Below are positions 23,290 through 34,585 of a stretch of DNA of 64,000 nt, one piece after another. The stretch's first letter is position 1; every line of letters begins with the position of its first letter. Source of the stretch: Prochilodus magdalenae (taxonomy: Eukaryota; Chordata; Actinopteri; Characiformes; Prochilodontidae); NCBI GenBank assembly GCA_024036415.1, contig JAMWET010003618.1, positions 781,747 through 845,746 on the forward strand, written 5' to 3'. The position numbers and the translations under genes are program-made. The notes beneath the pieces are model-generated. The model made no database searches and was not told where the DNA came from. It worked only from the letters and a program-made list of their open reading frames with translations.

Positions 23290-24400
23290 ATGTTCAGTGT
23301 TCATCTCCTCATTTTGTCAACATTAAGATTGTTGTTGGTACTGCCCCAGTCCAGCTGCTGTATCTCCTCTCTGTATGCTGACCCATCATTCTTGCCGATC
23401 AGACCCACCACAGTCGTGTCATCAGCTAACTTGATGTGGTTTTAGCTGTACTTTGCAGTACAGTCATGAGTCAGTAGAGTGAACAACAGTGGACTAAGTA
23501 CACAACCCTGAGGGGCGCTGGTGCTTAGTATGGTGGTGCTGGAGATGCTATAGCCTACTCTGACTAACTGAGGACTTTAACACAGGAAATCCAGGACCTA
23601 GTTGCAAAGGGAGGTGTTCAGTCCCAGTAGGCTCAGTTTACCAAACAGCTGCTAAGGAATGGTATTGAATGCTGAACTAATGTCTATGAACAGCATTCTG
23701 ATGTAGGTGTCCTTTTTGTCCAGGTGGGTGAGAGCCAGGTGAAGTGTGGTGAAGATGGTGTCATCTGTTGAGCGGTTGGGGCTAAATGCAAACTGCAGGG
23801 GGTCCAGTGAATGAGGGAGCTGGTCTTTAATGTGCTTCATGACTAGTCTCTCAAAAGACTTCATGATTACGGCAGCGAGTGTAATGGGACGGTAGGCATT
23901 GAGGCACAGGGATAATGGTGGTTGATTTGAAGCGCGTTGGAACGCCTGCAGTGTGTAGAGTACTTTGCACGTCAGCAGTGGGCAGACCTGGATTCTGTGG
24001 CACATGTGCCGTTTGCCAGCTGTGGTTTGAAAATGTTCATGGGTTTTCTTCGAGTAGGCAGGATTAGCCTCTTTGATGGCTCTCACCATGTTTTAAGGCT
24101 TGCTTTGTCTCCTGACTCGAAAGCCTTGTCACGGGTTCTCAGCAGCAGCAGTTTCTGGGTGGGATGAGTTGTGATTTTTGGCACGTCTAATACGTAGTCT
24201 GTATGTTGGATTTAGCATCACAGAGAAGTTGTCTGAGTAGCCGTAGTTGGGGCACAGCTTGGCCCTGTACACACCGGGGATGTTTGTGTAAACAAGGTCC
24301 TGCACGTTAGCCCCCCAGGTTGTAAAGTCCACATACTGGTGAAATTTGGGGAGTACTGACTACAGATTGGCATGACTGAAATCTCCAGCAACAATAAACA
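23290..24400 (-). pseudogene. L2/Rex-like LINE pol fragment with internal deletion
   Basis: Minus-strand reading gives the endonuclease end (FTTWGANVQDLVYTNIPGVY, YGYSDNFSVMLNPTYRLRIR), then skips to RT motifs ([55 protein letters not shown]), frame-broken text and LADDTTVVGLIGKNDGSAYR. The family differs from the L2 at 13704. Deletions and stops make it inert. Confidence 0.82.
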
Positions 24401-25279
24401 GTCCGTCTGGGTGTGTGGGGTTTAGGTTTTTACCTGCCATTAGCAATGTGATATTCTAAGAATCTGCTGTTCAGGAATTTACCCTTTGTGTTAGTGTAGG
24501 ACTCAAATGTTTTAAAAAAAATTAAAATGAAAAAAATCCTAAAGTTATGATCTGTTGTATTATCTGGATGTAATACATAATCATATGCATACATTATCTG
24601 CTGGTCGTACATAAGTACTGACCAGTAATGCCCACTTGAACATGTCTGCCCAGAATGACAAAAACTTGCCCACAATTTATATCGCATACTCTAGAATTGA
24701 AGTCCTTAAATGGGCAAATGGGCTTGTGTTTCAGTTTTAAAACTTTGATTTGTGCATTAATAAGCACAACTTAACGATTGCTGTAATATTTACTGCTTGT
24801 GTATTAGTTTTTAACACTTGATTGTGATGAAAGTGTTCCTCAGTGATCATAAAAGCAATGGGAACTGACACAAATGGTGCTGCTGATGACCAAACTATTT
24901 CGTAAAAAAGACTTTTTAAATATAACTATTTAAAAAGAAGTCTTTTTTGGTTTAGTTTACTGGAGATTATTCCACCGGTCTGATTCTACCTTCTGTGAGA
25001 CAGATGACTTAAAAGGGGACACTTCAATTAGCTGAATGGATCCTTTTAGGGGGTCAGCACCGTTTAATTTTAAAAGGACTTCATCAATGTCTAAAAGCGT
25101 TTTAAATGTGCCTTAAATTAAATTTTCCTAAATCCTGTTGTACTTTTACTGTACACAAACTATTTGCACAGTATCCACTTAATCTAAAATACGGTATTAT
25201 TTTCTTCTGTGAGATGTGCTAAATGAGTGGTTCCTAAACATCAATATTGTAACATGAAGGTTGAGGCAGTGTGCAAGTG
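24401..25279. other. unassigned AT-rich DNA with one near-perfect hairpin
   Basis: No coding region. At 24904-24948 AAAAAAGACTTTTTAAATA and its complement face each other across a 5-6 nt loop with a single-base bulge. Confidence 0.4.
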
Positions 25280-25600
25280 CAACATGTTTTTTTGTTTAGG
25301 GGTTGTCCAGGAAACACCATCAGAAGAGGCAGGGGTCAAAACACAGGCAGGCATCATCAGAGCCATATCCATAAAGACAAAATCTAGAAACCAAAGCAAG
25401 AGTCAAAACCACGTAACCAACACTACAAGATACACAAATCAAGAACAGCGGAAAACACGGCTCAGAACTCTAGTGGGAACACAGAGACTTGGCAACCAGG
25501 CTGAGCAAATAGAGTATAAATGGCAATCCTGATGAGTCCTAGACCAGCTGCAGGTGTGAGTGGGCAAGTGTAGGGTCAGGAGAATCACCTTTAAATCTGC
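25280..25600 (-). repeat. dispersed repeat, possibly a gypsy solo LTR
   Basis: Composition and phrasing (AGGCAGGGGTCAAAACACAG, AAACCAAAGCAAGAGTCAAA) resemble the minus-strand gypsy LTR at 37432-37824, and opposite-strand reading suggests LTR-like CTCACACCTGCAGCTGG. Ends are not defined. Confidence 0.35.
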
Positions 25601-26056
25601 ATTCTTGTGGCTCTATTGTTTTCATTCAGTGCTCTCAAAACATCAGGTTCCCTGTCTGAAGACATTTTTAATTTTTCAAATGTACTGTCAACTCTGAAGG
25701 ACTTTTTGATTATCTTTTTTGAATGCATTGTGCGTATTATGTTATATTGAACAATGATAGGATCTTAAATTGCAATCTCACTATTAATCTTTAAAGGATG
25801 CCTAACAGGGTTTTGGGGCTGACAGTATTGCAATCCAAACAATGATCTCCTTTAGGCTCAAAATTAACTGATTTGAAAATTTCATGGTTCCCAATGTCAA
25901 TGTTTACCTACTTATCACCCTTACTGTCATCATTCTCACTGTCAGTAATAGTTAGGGACTGAATCTGTTGCTGGAACAGTTTTGTTGTATAACTTTAATT
26001 GTATAACCTTTTTTAATGGTTGTATTTTTACCTTGCATGTGTTTGAAGTGCAGATA
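25601..26056. other. unassigned AT-rich DNA
   Basis: Nothing recognisable; ends at the TA (26055-26056) used by the Tc1-like insertion. Confidence 0.4.
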
Positions 26057-27651
26057 CAGTGGGGAAAATAAGTATTTAGTCAGTCACCAATTGTGCAAGT
26101 TGTCCCACTTAAAAAGATGAGAGAGGCCTGTAATTGACATCATAGGTAGACCTCAACTATGAGAGACAAAATGTGGAAAAAAATTGAGAAAGTCATTTTG
26201 TCTGATTTTTAAAGAATTTATTTGCAAATAATGGTGGAAAATAAGTATTTGGTCAATAACAAAAGTTCATCTCAATACTTTGTTGTATATCCTTTGTTGG
26301 CAATGACAGAGGTCAAACGTTTTCTGTAAGTCTTCACAAGGTTGGCACACACTGTTGCTGGTATGTTGGCCCATTCCTCCATGCAGATCTCCTCTAGAGC
26401 AGTGATGTTTTGGGGCTGTCGGCGGGCAACACGGACTTTCAACTCCCTCCAAAGGTTTTCGATGGGGTTGAGATCGGGAGACTGGCTAGGCCACTCCAGG
26501 ACTTTGAAATGTTTCTTACGAAGCCACTCCTTTGTTGCCCTGGCAGTGTGCTTGGTGATGCTGAAAGACCCAGCCACGTTTCATCTTCATTGCCCTTGCT
26601 GATGGAAGGAGGTTTGCACCCAGAATCTCACAATACATGGCCCCATTCATTCTTTCATGTACACGGACCAGTCGTCCTGGTCCCTTTGCAGAGAAACAGC
26701 CCCAAAGCATGATGTTGCCACCCCCATGCTTCACAGTTGGTATGGTGTTCTTTGGATGCAACTCCGCATTCACTTTCCTCCAAACACGACGAGTTGTGTT
26801 TTTACCAAATAGTTCTACTTTGGTTTCATCTGACCATATGACATTCTCCCAATACTCTTCTGGAACATCCAAATGCTCTCTAGCAAACTTCAGACGTGCC
26901 TGGATATGGACTGGCTTAAGCAGGGGGACACGTCTGGCACTGCAAGATCTGAGTCCCTGGCGTCGTAGTGTGTTGCTGATGGTAGCCTTTGTAACGTTGG
27001 TCCCAGCTTCCTGCAGGTCATTCACTAGATCCCCCCTTGTGGTTCTGGGATTTTTCCTTACCGTTCTTGTGATCATTTTGACCCCACGGGCTGAGATCTT
27101 GCGTGGAGCCCCAGATCGAGGGAGATTAGTAGTGGTCTTGTAGGTCTTCCATTTTCTGATTATTGCTCCCACAGTAGATTTCTTCACATCAAGCTGCTTG
27201 CCTATTGCAGATTCAGTCTTCCCAGCCTGGTGCAGGTCTACAATTCGGTTTCTGGTGTCCTCCGACAGCTCTTTCGTCTTCACCATAGTGGAGTTTGGAG
27301 TGTGAGTGTTTGAGGTTGTAGGCAGGTGTCTTTTATACTGTTAACGACTTCAAACAGGTGCCATTAATACAGGTAATGAGTGGGGGAAAGAGGAGCCTCT
27401 TAAAAAAGAAGTTACAGGTCTGTGACAGCCAGAAATCTTGCTTGTTTGTTATTGACCAAATACTTATTTTCCACCATTATTTGCAAATAAATTCTTTAAA
27501 AATCAGACAAAATGACTTTCTCAATTTTTTTCCACATTTTGTCTCTCATAGTTGAGGTCTACCTATGATGTCAATTACAGGCCTCTCTCATCTTTTTAAG
27601 TGGGACAACTTGCACAATTGGTGACTGACTAAATACTTATTTTCCCCACTG
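26057..27651 (-). mobile_element. complete Tc1-like DNA transposon (1595 bp)
   Basis: Both ends read CAGTGGGGAAAATAAGTATT inward, flanked by TA (26055-26056 and 27652-27653). The inverted repeats are about 205 bp with an internal second copy of AATAAGTATTTGGTCAA (IR/DR arrangement). The arms are still almost identical, suggesting a fairly young insertion. The transposase is encoded on the minus strand. Confidence 0.95.
26272..27286 (-). pseudogene. Tc1-like transposase, frameshifted, second catalytic Asp lost
   Basis: [20 protein letters not shown] begins the paired-like helix-turn-helix ([20 protein letters not shown]), followed by the bipartite DNA-binding part and DDE core. The first Asp is in [30 protein letters not shown] follows. 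At VFQH an 8-bp deletion, compared with the sister element at 30953-30990, removes the DND that carries the second Asp and shifts frame. The remainder ([20 protein letters not shown] with Glu, [20 protein letters not shown]) continues in another frame from 26577 to 26272. Confidence 0.93.
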
Positions 27652-28160
27652 TATACCCACTTTATTTCTTATTACTTATTACTTTAAACTTTATTTCTTC
27701 ATTTTTTCCCAAAACATTCAAAATGAAACTGTCATGACAAAATGACACTGATAAATATCACATGCAACCATTGTTTTTTTTAATCGTTAGGAGTCTGGCA
27801 GAAACAAAGAAGTTTGTGTTTTTTGAGAGGATGAGTTATCTGCTCATTACTATGGTAAAGTCTGACTGATTGCCTTTTTCTTAATTTACTTTGTACTCCA
27901 AAATGTTCAGATTAAATTAATCATTTATGACATCACAACCAAACTGTTCCACTGTTGTATTTATTTTGTCAACCAAAGTCTGAACCTCACCCTGGTTCTC
28001 CATATTTCTGATGAGTTTTTGGCATTAATGCTTCCTGTCTTTTGTGTGGCCAATGCTAACTTTAATCCTTTCTTACCTAGGTCACCTCTATTTCATTGAT
28101 GAGATCATCTCTCCTTGTATGCTTGCCCTGACAGACCAGAGCCAAGCTCTCAGCAGCAAA
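27652..28160. other. unassigned AT-rich DNA
   Basis: No gene or repeat partner recognised. Confidence 0.4.
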
Positions 28161-28170
28161 TCACAGGGAG

Positions 28171-28200
28171 GTTGTGTGTGTGTGTGTGTGTACCTAAATC

Positions 28201-28240
<40 letters not shown>

Positions 28241-28241
28241 G
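28171..28241. repeat. (GT)n then (CAA)n microsatellites
   Basis: A short GT run (to ~28190) is followed by about 14 units of CAA (28199-28240), immediately before the LINE fragment. Confidence 0.95.
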
Positions 28242-28245
28242 GTGC

Positions 28246-29010
28246 ACTAAAGCTAAAGATGAGTATGCGGAGTCTGTGAAAGGATACATGTCCAAGTGTC
28301 TGGAAATTGTGACTGTTACCAGAAACATTACCACACATGCCAATCCAAAACCCTGGCTCACTGGAGAGGTACATGCACTTCTGAGAGCACGTAATGCTGC
28401 TTTTAAGTCCAATGACAAGGATGCTCTCAGATCTGCTAGAGCTAACTTACACCAGCAAGTAAGAGCAAAGCAAAGCGTGCTTATGGACAGAAAATTCAAA
28501 GTCACTTTACTGAGTCCACAGACTCAGGGTGCTTTTAGCAGGGTATCCAGTAGATCGCAGACTATAGGCCACGCCCACCATCCAGCAATGACAGCACTGA
28601 CATGGACCACACACACCACCTTCCTTGTCAAGAGGGCAAAGCTGCACCTTAACTTCCTACGGAGGACAAGAAGAGCAAACCTTCCCCCTCACAACAGAGA
28701 AACAATACAGAGCATCCTGACCAGCAGCCTCACATGTATAGCAGCTGCACCGCCTCAGACCAGAAAAGACAGCAGAGAGAAATCATCAGGACCTCGCTTC
28801 CACCTGTGCAAGATCTGTACCTGTCACGGTGCAGCAGCAGAGCCACCAAGATGGTCAGAGATCCCACCCATCCAGCTCATGGACTGTTCAGACTGCTGCC
28901 CTGTGGCAAACGCTACCGCAGCATGCGGTGCAGGACCACGAGACTCAGCAAAAGCTTCTTTCCACAAGCCATTAGACTGCTCAACACTGTTTGACATGCA
29001 GACCTATGAG
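28246..29010 (+). pseudogene. L2/Rex-like LINE pol fragment, RT deleted
   Basis: The upstream part (AESVKGYMSKCLEIVTVTRN, NPKPWLTGEVHALLRARNAA, DALRSARANLHQQVRAK) is the linker before RT; it then jumps to the C-terminal part (KLHLNFLRRTRRANLPP, QSILTSSLTC, and in another frame TRCSSRATKMVRDPTHPAHG, SKSFFPQAIRLLN). The whole RT palm is missing. The 3' region continues to ~29450 with GAAGCGCAATCTCGTTCAG, the family's usual ending. Confidence 0.82.
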
Positions 29011-29597
29011 GACTGATCAACTCTTGAACATAATTAACACACACAATGTCAAATACTCAGTACTCATGTGGTTCTCCATAGGCCCACAAACCCATGCATA
29101 TCAGAACTGCACATAGTATTATTAATATATATTATTTATTGCAACTCATCTCAATTATTTTAATGCTCCTCATTTATGTGCAATAATCTCACTGTTTATT
29201 ATAATCAAGAACTATCACTTTCCAGTGTTAAGTTTACAGCTACACTGTTACAGTGTGGAATAATATCACTTAAACATAGCAATTTTTTTTTATACAAAGT
29301 ACACTATTTTTTAAGTGTAATGTATAATTTCCTATTTGTCACTTCACTCCCCTTCCACATTCATACTTATGTCTCGTTTGCACTGTTATGTTACTAGTAT
29401 GTCTTGTGTGTTTGCATAATGTTTATATTTGCAAATTGGAGAAGCGCAATCTCGTTCAGCTATGCACTCCTGTTATACTACATATTTAAATATTTTATTA
29501 TGCACTGCATTTTAAAGTTCTACAGCAGATGTGATTCTAATGATTAAAAGTCAGGGCAGGTAGAACTTAGGTACGTGTTTATAGAAAAAAGCAGGAC

Positions 29598-29805
29598 TCC
29601 TACATGTCTCCTACCAACTACATGTTTTCTGACAGAAGAGGGGCTGATGATTCCATTTGACTATGGGTTTATATAGTTTGGGCAGTAGGAGGCAGTTAAA
29701 ACTATGTCCATCCTTTCTTCTTTTTTTTTTTTATTATTGCAATGGGCCATGAGGAATGTGCTGCCCACAGTATGGGGAACACCTACATATGAGGTGTTGT
29801 GTCAG
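29598..29805 (+). repeat. dispersed repeat copy 1 (TGTTTTCTGACAGA family)
   Basis: CTACATGTTTTCTGACAGA, GATTCCATTTGACTATGG, AGTTAAAACTATGTCCATCC and GTGCTGCCCACAGTATGG recur at 43547-43690 and 43719-43885 in the same direction. Identity unknown. Confidence 0.65.
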
Positions 29806-30159
29806 ATATGTTGTGGCCTTCAAACTATGAACTTTAGCACCACCCTGTGGTGACTTGTGGTAAAGAGTTTAACTTCTAGTGTTTTAACTTCAGTTCATGT
29901 CATGTGGTTAGGGGCTAACCAGGAAGTCCGGCAGTATTCGAAAATCTCTCTATGTAGACAGGCAGACAACTTCCACGTCCTTTCCTCCTTAACGTTTGTG
30001 CTTTGGAGAGCCTTTGCTTTTAAGTTAGTCTTTTTAGCGTAATGAGCATATGATAATGCAGAACAATTATATTTTTAAGCTAAAGGCGAGAAATGATTTT
30101 GCAAAATTCATGTGCTAAGATGTTAAAATAAGCTTAATGCTTTGTTGCAATATATTCAT

Positions 30160-30470
30160 GGAAGTTACCTGTAAGCAATTATGTTATAAATGTTGTAACC
30201 AAAACATTTACGGTTTACAGGCATGCAAAGTAGTGTGTGTCTGTTTCTGTGTGTGTTTGTACTGTGTGAAATGTCACTCTCTGTGCACTGTGAGGTAATG
30301 TAACCAAAGACAAATTCCTTGTATGTGTGAACATGCTTGGCAAAATAAGTTGATTCTGAACATTATACTTTTTTGCCTGATTCAGTTTACAAAAACGGAA
30401 AGAAGAAAAAAGATAACTTAGTAAACACATCTCTGTGTTTGACTTTTTCTGGATTTTAGAGTTATTGGGA
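30160..30470 (+). repeat. possible 5' LTR of a BEL-like remnant
   Basis: TGTTGTAACCAAAACATT and CAGTTTACAAAAACGGAAAG then TTCTGGATT reappear, with a ~160-nt gap, at 32780-32925 on the far side of BEL coding debris. Direct repeats around retroelement coding DNA suggest LTRs, but termini are unclear. Confidence 0.4.
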
Positions 30471-30477
30471 ATTTGAA

Positions 30478-30548
30478 GTGTATATATATATACACACATA
30501 CACACATACATATACACACACACACATACATACATATACATACACACA
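30478..30548. repeat. (TA)n/(CATA)n/(CA)n compound microsatellite
   Basis: Mixed TATATA, CACATA and CACACA repeats abut the left end of the next Tc1-like element and have blurred its TA target site. Confidence 0.85.
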
Positions 30549-32020
30549 CAGTGAGGAAAATAAGTATTTGAACACCTTGCGACTTTGCAAGTTTTCCCAC
30601 TTAAAAATCATGGAGGGGTCTGAAATTTTCATCTTAGGTGCCACTGTGTCCACTGTGAGAGACTTAAAAAAAATCCGGAAATGACAATGTATGATTTTTT
30701 AAATAATTTATTTGTGTGTTACTGCTGCACATAAGTATTTGAAAACCTTTGTTTGCAATTATAGAGGTCAAACTTTTCCCGTAGTTTTTCACCAGGTTTG
30801 CACACACTGCAGCAGGGATTTTGGCCCATTTCTCCACACAGATCTCCTGCAGATCAGCCAGGTTTCGGAGTTTGAGCTCCCTCCAAAGATTTTCTATAGG
30901 GTTTGATTTGCTTCTTACGGAGCCACTCCTTGGTTATCCTGGCTGTGTGCTTTGGGTCATTGTCATGTTGGAAGACCCAGCCACGACCCATCTTCAATGC
31001 TGTAACTGAGGGAAGGAGGTTGTTCCCCAAAATCTCGCAATACATGACCCCGGTCATCCTCTCCTTAATACAGTGCAGCCGTCCTGTCCCATGTGCAGAA
31101 AAACACCCCCAAAGCATGATGCTTCCACCCCCATGCTTCACAGTAGGGATGGTGTTTTTGGGATGGTACTCATCATTCTTCGTCCTCCAGACACGGAGAG
31201 TGGAATTAAGATCAAAAAGTTCTATTTTGGTCTCATCTGACCACAGAACTTTCTCCCATGACTCCTCTGGATCATCCAAATGGTCATGGGCAAACTTAAG
31301 ACGGGCCTGGACGTGTGCTGATTTAAGCAGGGGAACCTTCCGTGCAATGCATGACTTTAAACTATGACGTCTTGGTGTATTACCCACAGTAACCTTGGAA
31401 ACAGTGGTGCCAGCTCTCTTCAGGTCATTGACCAGCTCCTCTCGTGTAGTTCTGGGCTGATTTCTCACCTTTCTTAGGATCATTGATACGCCACGAGGTG
31501 AGATCTTGTGTGGAGCCCCAGTCCGAGGGAGATTGACAGTCATGTTTAGCTTCTTCCATTTTCTAATAATTGCTCCAACAGTAGATCTTTTTTCACCAAG
31601 CTGCTTGGCAATTGCCCCGTAGCCCTTTCCAGCCTTGTGGAGGTCAACAATTTTGTCTTTGGTGTCTTTGGACAGCTCTTTGGTCTTAGCCATGTTAGTA
31701 GTTGGAGTCTTACTGATTGTGTGGGGTGGACAGGTGTCTTTATGCAGCTAACGACCTCAAACAGGTGCTTCTAATTTAGAATAATAAGTGGAGTGGAGGT
31801 GGAGTTTTTAGAGGCGGACTAACAGGTCTTTGAGGGCCAGAATCTTTGCTGATTGGCAGGTGTACTTATTTGCAGCAGTGACACACAAATAAATTATTTA
31901 AAAAATCATACAGTGATTTCCAGGTTTTTTTTAGATTATGTGTCTCTTACAGTGGACATGCACCTAAGATGAAAATTTCAGACCCCTCCATGATTTCTAA
32001 GTGGAAGAACTTGCAAAGTC
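30549..32020 (-). mobile_element. second Tc1-like DNA transposon, right end truncated
   Basis: The left terminus is CAGTGAGGAAAATAAGTATT. The right inverted repeat is recognisable back to CTTGCAAAGTC at 32020, but the last ~30 bp are missing and BEL-derived sequence follows directly. It is related to, but clearly diverged from, the element at 26057. Confidence 0.92.
30757..31693 (-). pseudogene. Tc1-like transposase, frameshifted before the catalytic Glu
   Basis: [20 protein letters not shown] starts the helix-turn-helix region. The DDE core has both Asp ([27 protein letters not shown]). After WLRKKQIK about 35 bp are missing relative to the sister element, removing the WPSQSPDL peptide; the frame then reads [10 protein letters not shown] and stops at 30854. 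The true continuation ([28 protein letters not shown]) survives in another frame to ~30757. Confidence 0.92.
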
Positions 32021-32770
32021 AAAGCATACTGGAATTTGCAAAGATACAAGAAATATAAGAAATACAACATGCTCCAAGATCTGTTTAGCAAAGGTCTGTC
32101 CAGAGGGCTGTCCAGAGAAGGCAATCAAGCTCTACATAATCTTGGATGATCAAAGCAACCATTCGCTCGCCAGACGAAAGATCTTTGACCTAATGGGGAT
32201 AAGTGAGCAAACTCAGCATACAAAAACCACAGGGAGAAGAGCCACAGGTTTCATTGTGAAGTCTTGTGATGGGACGACAAAAATGAAAGGCAAAGTTAGC
32301 TCCTGAAACTGCTTATGTGATTCGAAGACTGGAACTGGAAGCTGCTGTTCTAGCTGCTAAGATAGCAGATGATTACGAGTTAACTAGATCTTACCCTAGA
32401 TGGCACAAATTTCTACACAGACAGCAAAGTTTTCCTAGGGTATATCTATAATCAGACAAGGATTCTCAACTAGGATCTCAACGCTTTGAACAATTCTCTT
32501 CATGGAGGTCACTGGCAAGAGCCATAGCTTCTCATACACATTGTTAAAATCGCACAAAATAATTAAAGATCAGGATAGATCCTGCAGATCATGGCACCAC
32601 TGCACAAGTCCTTGCACAGTAGAGGAACTGACACAACAGAAGCAGTCATAATAAAGAGTCTACAGCAGGAAACATACACAGAAGAGCTTGCCTGCACAGC
32701 CAACGGAAAAGACATCCCAAAGGACAGTGCTCTGAGAAAAGCCCTGTTACAGTATTTTTATAGAAGCTAT
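32021..32770 (+). pseudogene. BEL/Pao pol debris (protease, RNase H and integrase scraps)
   Basis: IKLYIILDDQSNHSLARRKI then FDLMGISEQ is the BEL aspartic-protease region (DDQSN variant). RRLELEAAVLAAKIADDY and FYTDSKVFLGYI match the RNase H region; SWRSLARAIASH and TEAVIIKSLQQETYTEELAC then GKDIPKDSALRKALL match the segment before BEL integrase. The pieces are in order but in different frames with large deletions between them. Confidence 0.75.
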
Positions 32771-32775
32771 AAGCA

Positions 32776-32935
32776 ATTTTAATTCATATTGTAGCTGTTG
32801 TAACCAAAACATTGTGTTCCTGTTTCAGTTTACAAAAAAAGAAAAAAAGAGAAAAGAGAACTCAGTAAAGCACTTCAATTCAGTATGTTAGAATTTCTCT
32901 GGATTCCGTTTGTTAGCTATCTGTCATTGTTGCGT
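32776..32935 (+). repeat. possible 3' LTR of the BEL-like remnant
   Basis: Diverged direct copy of parts of 30160-30470 (TGTTGTAACCAAAACATT, CAGTTTACAAAAAAAG, CTCTGGATT). It ends just before the large inverted-repeat element at 32976. Confidence 0.4.
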
Positions 32936-32975
32936 AGACTGAATTATGGACAGAATATGCAGTGCCGCCTGTTTG

Positions 32976-33190
32976 AGGGTTTAGTCCGTCAGTGGCAACT
33001 CCGCTGTCCAGAAATTGGCACCTAGCGCTTCGCCATTCGTTTTTGTTTTAGTGGCGCCCACCACTTAAAACAAGCAACAGCTCCTGTGAACAAAGCACTT
33101 ACTCTGAACAGCGGCTACTTGGGTAGGCTAACTACAGCGGCACATCGTAGCTCCACCATCATGGAAAACGTGACGAAGTTGAATCAGTTG
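32976..33190 (+). repeat. left terminal inverted repeat of the 10.5-kb element
   Basis: Its two conserved blocks (32976-32997 and 33084-33182) recur inverted at the right end; the middle is diverged. Confidence 0.8.
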
Positions 33191-33226
33191 AAGGCTTTGT
33201 ACAGGTTAAATATAAATGCACTACAG

Positions 33227-34585
33227 GCTGCAAACTAAAGGCCAGTGGCACCTGTCGTTCGGGAGAGGCACTAGCTAAAGGCCAGTGGCACTAGCTAAAG
33301 GCAGTGGCACCTGTCGTTCAGGAGAGGTACTAGCTAAAGGCAGTGGCACCTGTGAGTCAGGAGAGGCACTAGCTAAAAGCCAGTGGCACATGTCGTTCGT
33401 GAGAGGCACTAGCTAAAGGCCAGTGGCAGCTGTCGTTCGGGAGAGGCACTAGCTAAAGGCCAGTGGCACCTGTCTTTGGTGAGAGGTAATAGCTAAATGC
33501 CAGTGGCACCTGTCGTTCGTGAGAGGCACTAGCTAAACGCAGTGGGACCTGTCATTTGGGAGAGGCACTAGCTAAAGGTCAGTGGCACCTGTCGTTCGGG
33601 AGAGGCACTAGCTAAAGGCCAGTGGCACTAGCTAAAGGCAGTGGCACCTGTCGTTCAGGAGAGGTACTAGCTAAAGGCAGTGGCACCTGTGAGTCAGGAG
33701 AGGCACTAGCTAAAAGCCAGTGGCACATGTCGTTCGTGAGAGGCACTAGCTAAAGGCCAGTGGCAGCTGTCGTTCGGGAGAGGCACTAGCTAAAGGCCAG
33801 TGGCACCTGTCTTTGGTGAGAGGTAATAGCTAAATGCCAGTGGCACCTGTCGTTCGTGAGAGGCACTAGCTAAACGCAGTGGGACCTGTCATTTGGGAGA
33901 GGCACTAGCTAAAGGTCAGTGGCACCTGTCGTTCGGGAGAGGCAATAGCTAAAGGCCAGTGGCACCTGTCGTTCGTGAGAAGCACTAGCTAAACGCAGTG
34001 GGACCTGTCAATCAGGAGAGGCACTAGCTAAATGCCAGTGGCACCTGGTGTTCGGAAAAGGCACTAGCTAAACGCAGTGGGACCTGTCATTCGTGAGAGG
34101 CACTAGCTGAATGCAGTGGGACCTGTCATTCGTGAGAGGCACTAGCTGAATGCAGTGGGACCTGTCATTCGGAAGTGGCACTAGCTAAATACCAGTGGGA
34201 CATGTCGTTCGGGAGAGGCACTAGCTAAAGGCCAGTGGAACCTGTCATTCGGGAGTGACACTAGCTAAACGCAGTAGGACCTGTCATTCAGGAGTGACAC
34301 TAGCTAACGGCCAGTGGCACCTGTCGTTCGGGAGAGGCACTAGCTAAAGGCCAGTGGCACCTGTCGTTCGGGAGAGGCACTAGCTAAAGGCCAGTGGCAC
34401 CTGTCATTCGTTAGAGGCACTAGCTAAAGGCCAGTGGCACCTGTCATTTGTGAAAGGCACTAGCTAAAGGCCAGTGGTACCTGTCGTTCATGAATGGCAC
34501 TAGCTAAACGCAGTGGACCTGTCATTTGGGAGTGGCACTAGCTAAAGTCCAGTGGCATCTGTTGTTCGGGAGAAGCACCATCTAC
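33227..34585 (+). repeat. subterminal minisatellite, ~34 units of about 40 bp
   Basis: The unit reads CTAAAGGCCAGTGGCACCTG then TCGTTCGGGAGAGGCACTAG, with frequent variants (ACGCAGTGGGACC, TCATTTGGGAGT). A 337-bp block beginning at 33281 is repeated almost exactly from 33618, a higher-order duplication. Isolated degenerate units occur at ~35175 and, inverted, at ~42840-42870. Confidence 0.95.

Noticed and set aside
33227..34585. CRISPR-like regular repeat array
   Set aside because: Units are contiguous tandem variants without unique spacers; this is a eukaryotic minisatellite.
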